Shown here: piece by piece, positions 6,706 to 15,659 of the stretch
Numbering within the stretch: the stretch's first letter is position 1
How the letters are laid out: the number at the start of each line of letters is the position of its first letter
From: Burkholderiales bacterium
Lineage (GTDB): Bacteria; Pseudomonadota; Gammaproteobacteria; Burkholderiales; SG8-39
Assembly: GCA_919902965.1 (NCBI GenBank)
Contig: CAKKSJ010000430.1
Span: forward strand, 1-18,366
DNA length: 18,366 nucleotides
Direction: 5' to 3'
The notes under the pieces: model-generated
Databases searched by the model: none
What the model was told of the DNA's origin: nothing
Seen by the model: the letters and a program-made list of their open reading frames with translations, nothing else
Position numbers and translations under genes: made by a program

Positions 6706-7620
6706 ATGAGCGCCGTACTGAACGCGATCAGCCTCCCACTGCCGCCGCCCGAGACGCCGTTTCAGCGTTTCGTCTCGATGTTTTTTGCCAGCCGCGTGGC
6801 GACCGGCGCCTTCGCGCTGCTGCTGCTGATCATCCTTGCCGCGCTGCTTGCGCCGCTGATCGCCCCGCAGAACCCCTACGACCTCGGCGCGGTGCGCGTG
6901 CTCGATTCGAGATTGCGGCCGGGCGCCAGCGGCTCGGCCGGCTTCACCATGTGGCTGGGCAGCGACGGCGCCGGACGCGACATGCTCAGCGCGATGCTCT
7001 ACGGACTGCGCATCAGCCTGAGTGTCGGCATCGCCTCGGGGGTGATCGCGCTGATGATCGGCATGATCGTCGGACTGGCTTCCGCCTATTGGGGCGGGCG
7101 CGTCGACGCAATCATCATGCGCGTGGTCGACCTGCAGCTGTCCTTTCCCGCGATCCTGGTTGCGCTGATCCTGGTCGCAATTCTCGGCAAAGGGGTCGAC
7201 AAGGTGATCATCGCCCTGATCCTCGTGCAGTGGGCCTACTACGCGAGAACGGTGCGCGCCAGCGCCCTGGTCGAGCGACGCAAGGAATACGTCGAGGCGG
7301 CACTATGCCTCGCCCTGCCGCCGTCGCGCATCGTGCTGCGCCACCTGCTGCCGAACTGTCTCGCACCGATGATCGTCGTCGGCACCCTGCAGACCGCGCA
7401 CGCGATCTCGCTGGAAGCGACGCTGTCCTTCCTCGGCGTCGGACTGCCGCAGACGGAACCTTCTCTGGGTTTGCTGATCTCCAACGGCTTCGAGTACATG
7501 CTCTCGGGCAATTACTGGATCAGCTTCTTTCCGGGCGTGGCGCTGCTCATCACCATCATGAGCATCAATCTGGTGGGTGATCAGCTGCGCGATGTCCTCA
7601 ACCCCCGCCTCGAGCGCTAG
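6706..7620 (+). CDS. Peptide-type ABC transporter permease (DppC/OppC-like)
   Basis: The 304-residue inner-membrane protein has the DppC-type N-terminus: a cytoplasmic segment, one helix (GAFALLLLIILAALLAPLIA), then IAPQNPYDL. It continues with WLGSDGAGRDMLSAMLYG, the family's usual LGTDxxGRD-type motif. The BPD_transp_1 domain carries the EAA loop around RRKEYVEAALCLALPPSRI and the LLPNCLAPMIV helix start. The C-terminus VGDQLRDVLNPRLER is characteristic. It starts seven bases after the DppB-like stop. Its 3' end overlaps the start of the first ATPase gene if that gene begins at 7592. Confidence 0.95.
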   Translation: MSAVLNAISLPLPPPETPFQRFVSMFFASRVATGAFALLLLIILAALLAPLIAPQNPYDLGAVRVLDSRLRPGASGSAGFTMWLGSDGAGRDMLSAMLYGLRISLSVGIASGVIALMIGMIVGLASAYWGGRVDAIIMRVVDLQLSFPAILVALILVAILGKGVDKVIIALILVQWAYYARTVRASALVERRKEYVEAALCLALPPSRIVLRHLLPNCLAPMIVVGTLQTAHAISLEATLSFLGVGLPQTEPSLGLLISNGFEYMLSGNYWISFFPGVALLITIMSINLVGDQLRDVLNPRLER

Positions 7621-8626
7621 CGTGGAAGACGGCGGACGTCTCGCTGCGGCACCAGGCGAACCCGTGCTGCAGGTCGAAGACCTGCACACCGAGTTTCACA
7701 CCCGCGCCGGCACGGTGCGCGCAGTCGACGGGGTGTCCCTCAGCGTGCGTCCCGGCGAAGTTTTGGGCCTGGTCGGCGAATCGGGCTGCGGCAAGACCGT
7801 CACCGGGTTCTCGATTCTCGGTCTGGTCGATCCGCCCGGCCGCATTAGCTCGGGCCGCGTGCTGTTCGACGGCGTCGATCTGCTGACACTGCCCGAAGAA
7901 CAGCTGCGCAGGGTGCGCGGCAGCGGCATCGCAATGATCTTCCAGGATCCGATGATGACGCTCAATCCGGTGCTGCGGATCGACACGCAGATGGTCGAAG
8001 CCGTGCTCGCGCACTCTGATGTCGGCACCGCGGTGGCACTCGAGCGCGCGCGCGAGACGCTCGCCCAGGTCGGCATCGCCTCGCCCGAGGCACGGCTGAA
8101 GTCCTACCCGCACCAGTTCTCGGGGGGCATGCGCCAGCGCGTCGCGATCGCGATCGCGCTGCTGAACAAGCCCAAGCTGATCATTGCCGATGAGCCGACC
8201 ACGGCACTCGATGTGACCATTCAGGCGCAGATTCTGTACGAGGCGCAAAAGCTGTGCCGTGTATCCTCGACGGCGCTGATCTGGATCACCCATGATCTCA
8301 CCGTGGTCGCGGGCCTCGCCGATCGTATCGTCGTCATGTACGCGGGCCGGATCGTAGAGGAAGGCACAGTCGATGAGGTGCTGGACGCCTCGTTGCACCC
8401 CTACACCCGCGGCCTGATCGGTTCTGTGCCCAGCCGCAATCACCGTGGCGAACGCCTCGCGCAGATTCCGGGTATGGCCCCGGCACTGATCAATCTGGCG
8501 CCGGGCTGCGCATTTCGCGAACGCTGTGCGCGCGCGAGCGAGCGCTGCCTCGAAGCGCCGCCATTCGAGTCGCACGGAGCGGGCCGCCGCGTGCGCTGCT
8601 TCCATCCCTTGGTTGAGCGCGCATGA
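7592..8626 (+). CDS. Peptide-type ABC transporter ATP-binding protein (DppD/OppD-like)
   Basis: The 344-residue ATPase has Walker A GESGCGKT (62-69), Q-loop IFQDPMMTLNP, signature FSGGMRQR (176-183), Walker B LIIADEP (196-202) and switch His234 (WITHDL). The C-terminal oligopeptide-transporter extension has the Cys-rich PGCAFRERCARASERC cluster, which may bind an Fe-S centre in this family. The start is uncertain. ATG 7592 overlaps the permease gene by 29 bases; GTG at 7577 and GTG at 7622 (just after the permease stop) are alternatives, and none has a strong Shine-Dalgarno. The conserved protein begins at VLQVEDL, so all three are compatible. The stop overlaps the next start as ATGA, indicating translational coupling. 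Confidence 0.94.
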   Translation: MSSTPASSASVEDGGRLAAAPGEPVLQVEDLHTEFHTRAGTVRAVDGVSLSVRPGEVLGLVGESGCGKTVTGFSILGLVDPPGRISSGRVLFDGVDLLTLPEEQLRRVRGSGIAMIFQDPMMTLNPVLRIDTQMVEAVLAHSDVGTAVALERARETLAQVGIASPEARLKSYPHQFSGGMRQRVAIAIALLNKPKLIIADEPTTALDVTIQAQILYEAQKLCRVSSTALIWITHDLTVVAGLADRIVVMYAGRIVEEGTVDEVLDASLHPYTRGLIGSVPSRNHRGERLAQIPGMAPALINLAPGCAFRERCARASERCLEAPPFESHGAGRRVRCFHPLVERA

Positions 8627-9615
8627 GTGCGGCCTTGATCACCATAGAACACATCAGCAAGCGTTTCGTGAAACCGCTGGACCTCGCCGGGCGCATTGCG
8701 GCGCGACTCGGTTCAAATATCCGCGACGAAGTGGTGCATGCGGTGGACGAGGTCAGTTTCTCGGTCGATCAGGGCGAGGTTGTCGGCCTGGTCGGCGAGT
8801 CGGGCTGTGGCAAATCCACGCTCGGGCGCATGGTAGCCGGCATCCTCGAGCCCAGCCAGGGACTGATCCGCTATCGCGGCGCATCGATCGCCGACCTGGC
8901 GCCGTCCGAGGCACGACGCGTCGCACTCAAGGTGCAGATGATTTTCCAGGATCCTTTTGCCTCGCTCAATCCGCGCATGCGGGTGGCCGATATCGTCGGC
9001 GAGGCGCCCGCCGTGCACCGTATCGTCGCCCGCACGGACATGGACGCCTATCTGGACGAGGTGCTCGCGCGGGTCGGGCTGGACGCCAGCTACAAGCGCC
9101 GCTATCCCCATCAGTTCTCGGGCGGCCAGCGCGCCCGCATCGGCATTGCACGGGCGCTTGCGGTAAAACCCGAGTTTCTTGTTTGCGACGAAGCAGTCGC
9201 AGCGCTCGACGTATCGATCCAGGCGCAGATTCTGAATCTGTTCATGGACCTGCGCGAAAGCCTAGCGCTGACTTACCTGTTCATCAGCCATGACCTCGGC
9301 GTGGTCGAACATCTCGCGGATCGGGTCGTCATCATGTATCTCGGGCGCATCGTTGAAAGCGCGCGCACCGAGGAAATCTTCCGCGCACCCAATCATCCCT
9401 ACACCCAGGCCTTGCTCACCCAGGTACCTCGCCTGGAAGCGCGCCGCATGTCCTTCCAGCCGATCGTCGGCGAGATTCCCTCGCCGCTGGACCCGCCGCC
9501 GGGTTGCCACTTTCACCCGCGCTGCCCACATGCGCTGCCACGCTGCCGCGAAGTCGCGCCGGAGCTGAAGGAAATCGCCCCCGGCCATGCCGCGGCCTGC
9601 CACCTCAACGACTAG
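8623..9615 (+). CDS. Peptide-type ABC transporter ATP-binding protein (DppF/OppF-like)
   Basis: This 330-residue partner ATPase of the importer has Walker A GESGCGKST (58-66), Q-loop IFQDPFASLNPRM, signature FSGGQRARIGIARAL (165-179), Walker B FLVCDE (185-190) and switch His223 (ISHDLGVVEH). The C-terminal PPPGCHFHPRCPHALPRC cluster is typical of OppF/DppF. An oddity is that the residue after the Walker B Glu is Ala191 (codon at 9193) where the family almost always has Pro (DEPVSALD becomes DEAVAALD). The catalytic Glu190 is kept, so the site should still hydrolyse ATP. The gene starts inside the previous stop (ATGA) and ends overlapping the last 11 bases of the convergent M81 gene. No terminator follows. 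Confidence 0.94.
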   Translation: MSAALITIEHISKRFVKPLDLAGRIAARLGSNIRDEVVHAVDEVSFSVDQGEVVGLVGESGCGKSTLGRMVAGILEPSQGLIRYRGASIADLAPSEARRVALKVQMIFQDPFASLNPRMRVADIVGEAPAVHRIVARTDMDAYLDEVLARVGLDASYKRRYPHQFSGGQRARIGIARALAVKPEFLVCDEAVAALDVSIQAQILNLFMDLRESLALTYLFISHDLGVVEHLADRVVIMYLGRIVESARTEEIFRAPNHPYTQALLTQVPRLEARRMSFQPIVGEIPSPLDPPPGCHFHPRCPHALPRCREVAPELKEIAPGHAAACHLND

Positions 9616-11194
9616 GCGCAGGCCCCGTTCGATCTTTCAACGCCCAGTCCGGCGCCGTCCAGCGGGCAGCCTCGTCCAGAGGGTAGACCGGGCGCGGCAG
9701 GCCCTTCCAGTCGAAACGGCTCAAGACCGGGGATGTCAGTCCGGCAGTATCGACTTCGTACACCTGCGCCGGCGCAAACCAGGGTTCGAAGCCCGCTCGG
9801 AAGTGTCCGCGTGATTTCACCGCGACCACCCGGGCTCCGGCGATATCGAGCCCGAAGGCCTCGAAGAACACCGGGTCCGCAGTCTGATGGCGCTTGCTGA
9901 TGACGATGACGCTAATGCCCTCGGGCCCGCCCAATTGCAGCGCGGCCGAGGGCCCGAGTTCCATCGCGCGTCCGGCGGCAATGCCCAGGCGGCCGACGAC
10001 ACTGCCGTCGATCAGCTTGTGCACGCGCGCCGGCGCGCTAAAGCGCTTGGCATACTCGGTTTCAGCGTGGCGGTTGAATACCGCCTCGAACTCGGCGCCC
10101 TCGCCCAAGCGATGCGCCTCGGCGGCCAGCGCCGCGTCCACGCAGGAACCGATATAGACACGGCGCGCGCCGGCATCCGCCAGGGCTTTCAGCAGCCAGG
10201 TGGTATTGCCGCCTCCGCCGCCGCCCGGATTGTCGCCGGCGTCGGAGTAGATCACCGCCGGCAGCTGCTCGTCCTTTCCGATTTTGAGGGCGAGCGCAAC
10301 CGCGTCCGCGAGCGGCGTGAGCGCGCGGTGAAACCGCGCGCGATCCGCCCAGGCGCGCTGTGCGATCTCCAGCGCCAGGCGGCGTGCGTCGGCCAGCTCA
10401 TCGCGGGCGCTGACAAGGATCGCAACACCGTTGTAGGGTGTATCGCTGAAAGCAAATCCGCCGAACACCGACACATTGCTAATGCGCCCGCCCAGCTCCT
10501 GCTGGCGCCGCTGTCCATAGGCGATCAAATCGGCATACGGGCCTGCGCTTGTCAGCAGCGTGGTGCTGGGCGGCGTCAAGGGCAGCCGGATAAACGCCGT
10601 TTTCGGTGGCGCGCCCGCCAGCATGGTGCGCAAGCGAAACGCCGCTTCTTCGCCGCGTTGCCACATGTCCACATGCGGATTCGTCAAGTAGCCGATGAGC
10701 AGGTTGGTCTGCGCTACCATGCGCTCGGAGATGTTGGCATGCAGGTCCAGCGTGGAGACTATCAGCGTTTTGTCGCCGACGGCGGCGCGTACGCGCGCAT
10801 AGAGCTCACCGTCAGGATCAGGATCGTGCGTGGCGGTCATGGCACCGTGGCTTGCCAGATAGACGGCATCGAGCGGCAAAGCGTGGCGCAGCGTCCGGCA
10901 TATCTTGTCCACGCATTCGCCGAAGAATCCCGCCTCCACCGGCCCTGCCGGCTGGCAGCCGGTCAGCAGCGTGGGTACGGGCTGCCAGGCGCCGGTGGCG
11001 TGCATAGTGCGCACGAAGGCCCGCATTTCCATGGGCATGACGGAATGTGCCTTCCCCGCCTCGTCAAGAATCGCTACGCCTTCGAGGTAATAGCGCGAGC
11101 GGAACTCCTGCTCGGTCGCGACCGGCGCGAAGGCGTTGCTCTCGAGTATCACGCCGCCCAGGGCGACGCGTGCCGGTCTATGGCTGTCGCTCAA
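9605..11194 (-). CDS. M81 family metallopeptidase (MlrC-like)
   Basis: The 529-residue protein has the MlrC architecture: an N-terminal DUF1485-type catalytic domain and a C-terminal MlrC domain. N-terminal landmarks are GGVILESNAFAP (family HETNTF-type motif, Glu19), ASHGAM (114-119), the metal pair in STLDLHAN (Asp150, His152) and YLTNPHVDM (His174). The D-x-H...H spacing is the family pattern for zinc binding. The C-terminal part has DAGDNPGGGGGGNTTWLL and SKRHQTADPVFFEAFG. MlrC cleaves linearised microcystin, but most homologues sit beside peptide importers and probably hydrolyse other small peptides or amides. The start is TTG with GGGGAG ten bases upstream; no ATG lies near the expected N-terminus. 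It is convergent with the transporter operon and downstream of aacS, with a 92-bp gap. Confidence 0.9.
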   Translation of the reverse strand: MSDSHRPARVALGGVILESNAFAPVATEQEFRSRYYLEGVAILDEAGKAHSVMPMEMRAFVRTMHATGAWQPVPTLLTGCQPAGPVEAGFFGECVDKICRTLRHALPLDAVYLASHGAMTATHDPDPDGELYARVRAAVGDKTLIVSTLDLHANISERMVAQTNLLIGYLTNPHVDMWQRGEEAAFRLRTMLAGAPPKTAFIRLPLTPPSTTLLTSAGPYADLIAYGQRRQQELGGRISNVSVFGGFAFSDTPYNGVAILVSARDELADARRLALEIAQRAWADRARFHRALTPLADAVALALKIGKDEQLPAVIYSDAGDNPGGGGGGNTTWLLKALADAGARRVYIGSCVDAALAAEAHRLGEGAEFEAVFNRHAETEYAKRFSAPARVHKLIDGSVVGRLGIAAGRAMELGPSAALQLGGPEGISVIVISKRHQTADPVFFEAFGLDIAGARVVAVKSRGHFRAGFEPWFAPAQVYEVDTAGLTSPVLSRFDWKGLPRPVYPLDEAARWTAPDWALKDRTGPAPSR

Positions 11195-11286
11195 TGGCGT
11201 CTTGCTCCCCAGTGCGACAATTGCGCATTTGACGCGCGCCGGAATTGACCGGGCGGATGCAAATACTTTCCGGAAGGCCGATCATT

Positions 11287-13260
<1,974 letters not shown>

Positions 13261-13263
13261 GAT

Positions 13264-13677
13264 TCAGTGTCCGACGAGTTTGCGTATGGCATCGGGCAGC
13301 GGCACCGATTTTTCCCTGGCGTAATCCACCCAGACCACTTTGGCGCCGCCCTCGGCGTAGATTTTTCGACTATCGTAGCTTGGTCGCATTTCCAGATAAG
13401 TCTGCAGGCTGCTGCGCCCGACCTCGCCTACATAGGTTTTGATCTCGACATCGCCCGGATACACCAGCTGCCTGATGAACGTGCAATTGGCGTTGACGAT
13501 CACCGGCCCCTGCCCCTGGACCGCCGCGCGCGCGCCTATCGTCTCGAACCAGGAGATGCGCGCCTGTTCCATGTAGCGAAAATAAACGGTGTTGTTGACA
13601 TGCCCCATCGCGTCCATGTCACCCCAGCGGATAGCCATGATTTCGGTATGCACCAGCTTGCGCTTCGTTGCAGTCAT
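13264..13677 (-). CDS. Hotdog-fold acyl-CoA thioesterase (4HBT / FadM-YbgC-like)
   Basis: The 137-residue protein hydrolyses acyl-CoA thioesters. The conserved hotdog signature is RWGDMDAMGHVNNTVYFRYMEQAR (17-40), with the catalytic Asp in the D-x-D pair (20/22) and the central-helix residues that follow. A second family block is ANCTFIRQLVYPGDVEI. Length and motif fit FadM/YbgC-type cytosolic thioesterases. Substrate chain length cannot be read from sequence. The start is ATG 13677, about 23 nt downstream of the predicted minus-strand transcription start. It heads the thioesterase-aacS transcript, probably reaching the M81 gene. Its role may be to limit acyl-CoA build-up or salvage CoA during ketone and acid catabolism. 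Confidence 0.9.
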   Translation of the reverse strand: MTATKRKLVHTEIMAIRWGDMDAMGHVNNTVYFRYMEQARISWFETIGARAAVQGQGPVIVNANCTFIRQLVYPGDVEIKTYVGEVGRSSLQTYLEMRPSYDSRKIYAEGGAKVVWVDYAREKSVPLPDAIRKLVGH

Positions 13678-13706
13678 CGTAGTGGTGTCGCGGAATGGGG
13701 ACTCGC

Positions 13707-13714
13707 ATTATAAT
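13707..13714. promoter_or_regulatory. Symmetric -10 element ATTATAAT serving both divergent units
   Basis: The 8-bp palindrome contains a perfect TATAAT on both strands: plus at 13709-13714, minus at 13707-13712. It lies in the 142-bp gap between the thioesterase start (13677, -) and the ETF-QO start (13820, +). The minus transcript would start near 13700 (about 23-nt leader), the plus transcript near 13721 (about 100-nt leader). The -35 regions are weak in both directions (no clear TTGACA), suggesting activator dependence or an extended contact. Confidence 0.55.
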
Positions 13715-13753
13715 TCCGCTCAGCTCAAATAGGCACTGTCTAATGCGCCTGTT

Positions 13754-13776
13754 GCAGCGGACGCGGCTGCGCCGCG
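13754..13776 (+). promoter_or_regulatory. GC-rich alternative hairpins in the ETF-QO leader
   Basis: Two hairpins compete for the same bases in the predicted leader: GCAGC (13754-13758) with GCTGC (13766-13770), and CGCGGC (13762-13767) with GCCGCG (13771-13776). They share bases 13766-13767, so only one can form at a time. The arrangement could modulate transcription or translation of the ETF-QO gene. No U-tract follows, and high GC makes chance pairing easy. Confidence 0.25.
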
Positions 13777-13819
13777 CCGCCGAACGCGCGCATCCGCGAC
13801 CAAATCAAACGGGGGTGAC

Positions 13820-15448
13820 ATGCAACGCGAAGCGATGCAATACGATGTGGTGATAGTCGGCGGCGGGCCCTCGGGTCTGTCCTGCGCCATACGCCTGAAG
13901 CAACTCGCCGCGGAAAAAGCTCGCGAGATCAATGTCTGTCTGATCGAGAAAGGTTCCGAAATCGGCGCCCATATTCTGTCCGGCGCCGTGCTCGAGCCGC
14001 GCGCACTGAACGAACTGCTGCCGGACTGGAAGGCACTGGGCGCGCCGCTGAATACGCCTGCGGGGGACGATCGCTTCCTGTTCCTTACCGAAAAACGGGC
14101 CATCAGGCTGCCGACGCCGCCGCAGATGAACAACCACGGCAACTACATTATCAGTCTGGGCAATCTGTGCCGCTGGCTGGGGCAGCAAGCCGAGGGGCTG
14201 GGCGTGGAAATCTACCCCGGCTTCGCCGCGGCCGAAGTGCTCTATCACGAAGATGGCTCGGTCAAGGGCGTGGCTACTGGAGACCTGGGCATAGGCAAGG
14301 ACGGGACCCACACCGAGAATTACCAGGTCGGCATGGAATTGCACGCGAAGCAGACCATATTTGCCGAAGGCTGTCGCGGCTCACTGTCCAAAGACCTGAT
14401 GCAAAAATTCAAATTGCGCGAAGGCGTCGATCCGCAGGCCTACGGCATCGGCATCAAGGAACTCTGGGAAGTGAAACCCGAGCGCCACCAGGCGGGCCTG
14501 GTCATCCATACCACCGGCTGGCCGATGGACCGGCAGACCTACGGCGGCTCGTTTCTCTATCATCTGGAGAACAACCAGGTCGCGGTGGGATTCGTGGTTG
14601 GCCTGGATTACCAGAACCCCTGGATGAGCCCCTACGACGAATTCCAGCGTTTCAAGACCCACCCGGCGATCCGCGGTTTTTTTGAGGATGGAAGGCGCAT
14701 CGCCTACGGCGCGCGCGCAATCAGCGAGGGCGGGTTCCAGTCGCTGCCCAAGCTGAGTTTCCCGGGCGGCGTGCTGATCGGCGATACCGCGGGGTTTCTG
14801 AACAATGCCAAGATCAAGGGCATACACACCGCAATGAAATCAGGCATGACCGCGGCCGAGGCCGTATCTGACGCCCTGGCGCAACAAGCGACGCAGGAAG
14901 TCACCAGTTATCCGGAAAAAATCCGCAGTTCCTGGATCTGGGATGAACTCTACCGCGTGCGCAATATCCGCCCCTCGTTCCGCTGGGGTTTCTGGGGCGG
15001 ACTGATTTACTCGGCGCTGGACACTTTCATATTCCAGGGCAAGGCGCCGTGGACCATGCACAATCACGACGACCATAGCGCGCTGAAGAAGGCTGCGGAT
15101 TGCCCGAAGATCGACTATCCCAAGCCCGACCGCAAACTCACTTTCGACAAACTGGATTCGCTCGCTTTATCCAACGTCAACCACGAGGAAAACCAGCGCT
15201 GCCACCTCACGCTCAAGGACGCCTCGGTCCCGGTGAACACCAATCTCGCGCTCTACGCCGGGCCCGAGCAGCGCTATTGCCCCGCGGGCGTATACGAATT
15301 TATCAAGGGCGGGGACGGCAGCGAAAAACTGCAGATCAATGCGGCGAATTGCGTGCACTGCAAAACCTGTGACATCAAAGACCCGACGCAGAACATCAAT
15401 TGGGTCGTCCCTGAAGGCGGCGGCGGGCCCAATTACCCCAATATGTGA
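13820..15448 (+). CDS. Electron transfer flavoprotein-ubiquinone oxidoreductase (ETF-QO)
   Basis: The 542-residue membrane-associated flavoprotein takes electrons from reduced ETF, fed by acyl-CoA and other dehydrogenases, and reduces ubiquinone. The N-terminal FAD-binding motif is DVVIVGGGPSGLSCAI (9-24), followed by EKGSEIGAHILSGAV. The central quinone-binding region includes GWPMDRQTYGGSFLYHLENN and KLSFPGGVLIGDTAGFLN. The C-terminal [4Fe-4S] domain has all four cysteines: Cys487 in RYCPAGVYEF, then Cys511, Cys514 and Cys517 in NCVHCKTCDI. It ends with the family tail PEGGGGPNYPNM. ATG 13820 has a GGGGGTG ribosome-binding site; the in-frame ATG 13835 has none. It is divergent from thioesterase-aacS across a shared -10. 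The etfAB genes are not in the window. Confidence 0.97.
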   Translation: MQREAMQYDVVIVGGGPSGLSCAIRLKQLAAEKAREINVCLIEKGSEIGAHILSGAVLEPRALNELLPDWKALGAPLNTPAGDDRFLFLTEKRAIRLPTPPQMNNHGNYIISLGNLCRWLGQQAEGLGVEIYPGFAAAEVLYHEDGSVKGVATGDLGIGKDGTHTENYQVGMELHAKQTIFAEGCRGSLSKDLMQKFKLREGVDPQAYGIGIKELWEVKPERHQAGLVIHTTGWPMDRQTYGGSFLYHLENNQVAVGFVVGLDYQNPWMSPYDEFQRFKTHPAIRGFFEDGRRIAYGARAISEGGFQSLPKLSFPGGVLIGDTAGFLNNAKIKGIHTAMKSGMTAAEAVSDALAQQATQEVTSYPEKIRSSWIWDELYRVRNIRPSFRWGFWGGLIYSALDTFIFQGKAPWTMHNHDDHSALKKAADCPKIDYPKPDRKLTFDKLDSLALSNVNHEENQRCHLTLKDASVPVNTNLALYAGPEQRYCPAGVYEFIKGGDGSEKLQINAANCVHCKTCDIKDPTQNINWVVPEGGGGPNYPNM

Positions 15449-15462
15449 GCAAGCCGGGAGGC

Positions 15463-15471
15463 TGGTATACT
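15463..15471 (+). promoter_or_regulatory. Predicted extended -10 promoter (TGGTATACT) before the GNAT gene
   Basis: A TGn motif directly precedes TATACT (15466-15471), the extended -10 form that can work with a weak -35. At 17 bp upstream lies ATGTGA, a 3-of-6 match that overlaps the ETF-QO stop. The start of transcription would be near 15478. The same box sits in a small imperfect hairpin (CTGGTA / TACCGG, 15462-15476). Confidence 0.45.
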
Positions 15472-15483
15472 ACCGGTTGGCAT

Positions 15484-15654
15484 ATGCGAACGTTGGTGCT
15501 ATTACGATGCAAGCCGGCGCGCGCGCTGCTCGCGTTCGAAGCCCTGTTGGCGAGTCACGGCGGCAGCGACGCTCTTGCTCGATCCGGCGTCGCCGCCGGC
15601 CTTGCGCCTGAAACACCGCGCGCCGCAAGCGCAGCGCATGCGGGCACACATTGA
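15484..15654 (+). CDS. Possible 56-residue small protein of unknown function
   Basis: A short open frame starts at ATG 15484 (MRTLVLLRCKPARALLAFEA), about six bases after the predicted transcription start. It ends at a TGA overlapping the TTG at 15651, a possible upstream start of the GNAT gene. I recognise no family. It has a short hydrophobic N-terminus and an Ala-rich tail, with no good Shine-Dalgarno. It may simply be the untranslated leader of the GNAT gene in a GC-rich genome, where long open frames are common by chance. Confidence 0.2.
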   Translation: MRTLVLLRCKPARALLAFEALLASHGGSDALARSGVAAGLAPETPRAASAAHAGTH

Positions 15655-15659
15655 AAAGC

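Noticed and set aside
9605..11194. A microcystin degradation (mlr) cluster
   Set aside because: Only an MlrC-family member is present. There is no MlrA-type CAAX-like protease, MlrB serine hydrolase or MlrD transporter, so M81 membership alone does not imply microcystin use.
9887..11248. A 453-codon open frame antisense to the M81 metallopeptidase gene
   Set aside because: No recognisable domain, typical antisense composition, and full overlap with a gene showing conserved metal-binding motifs.
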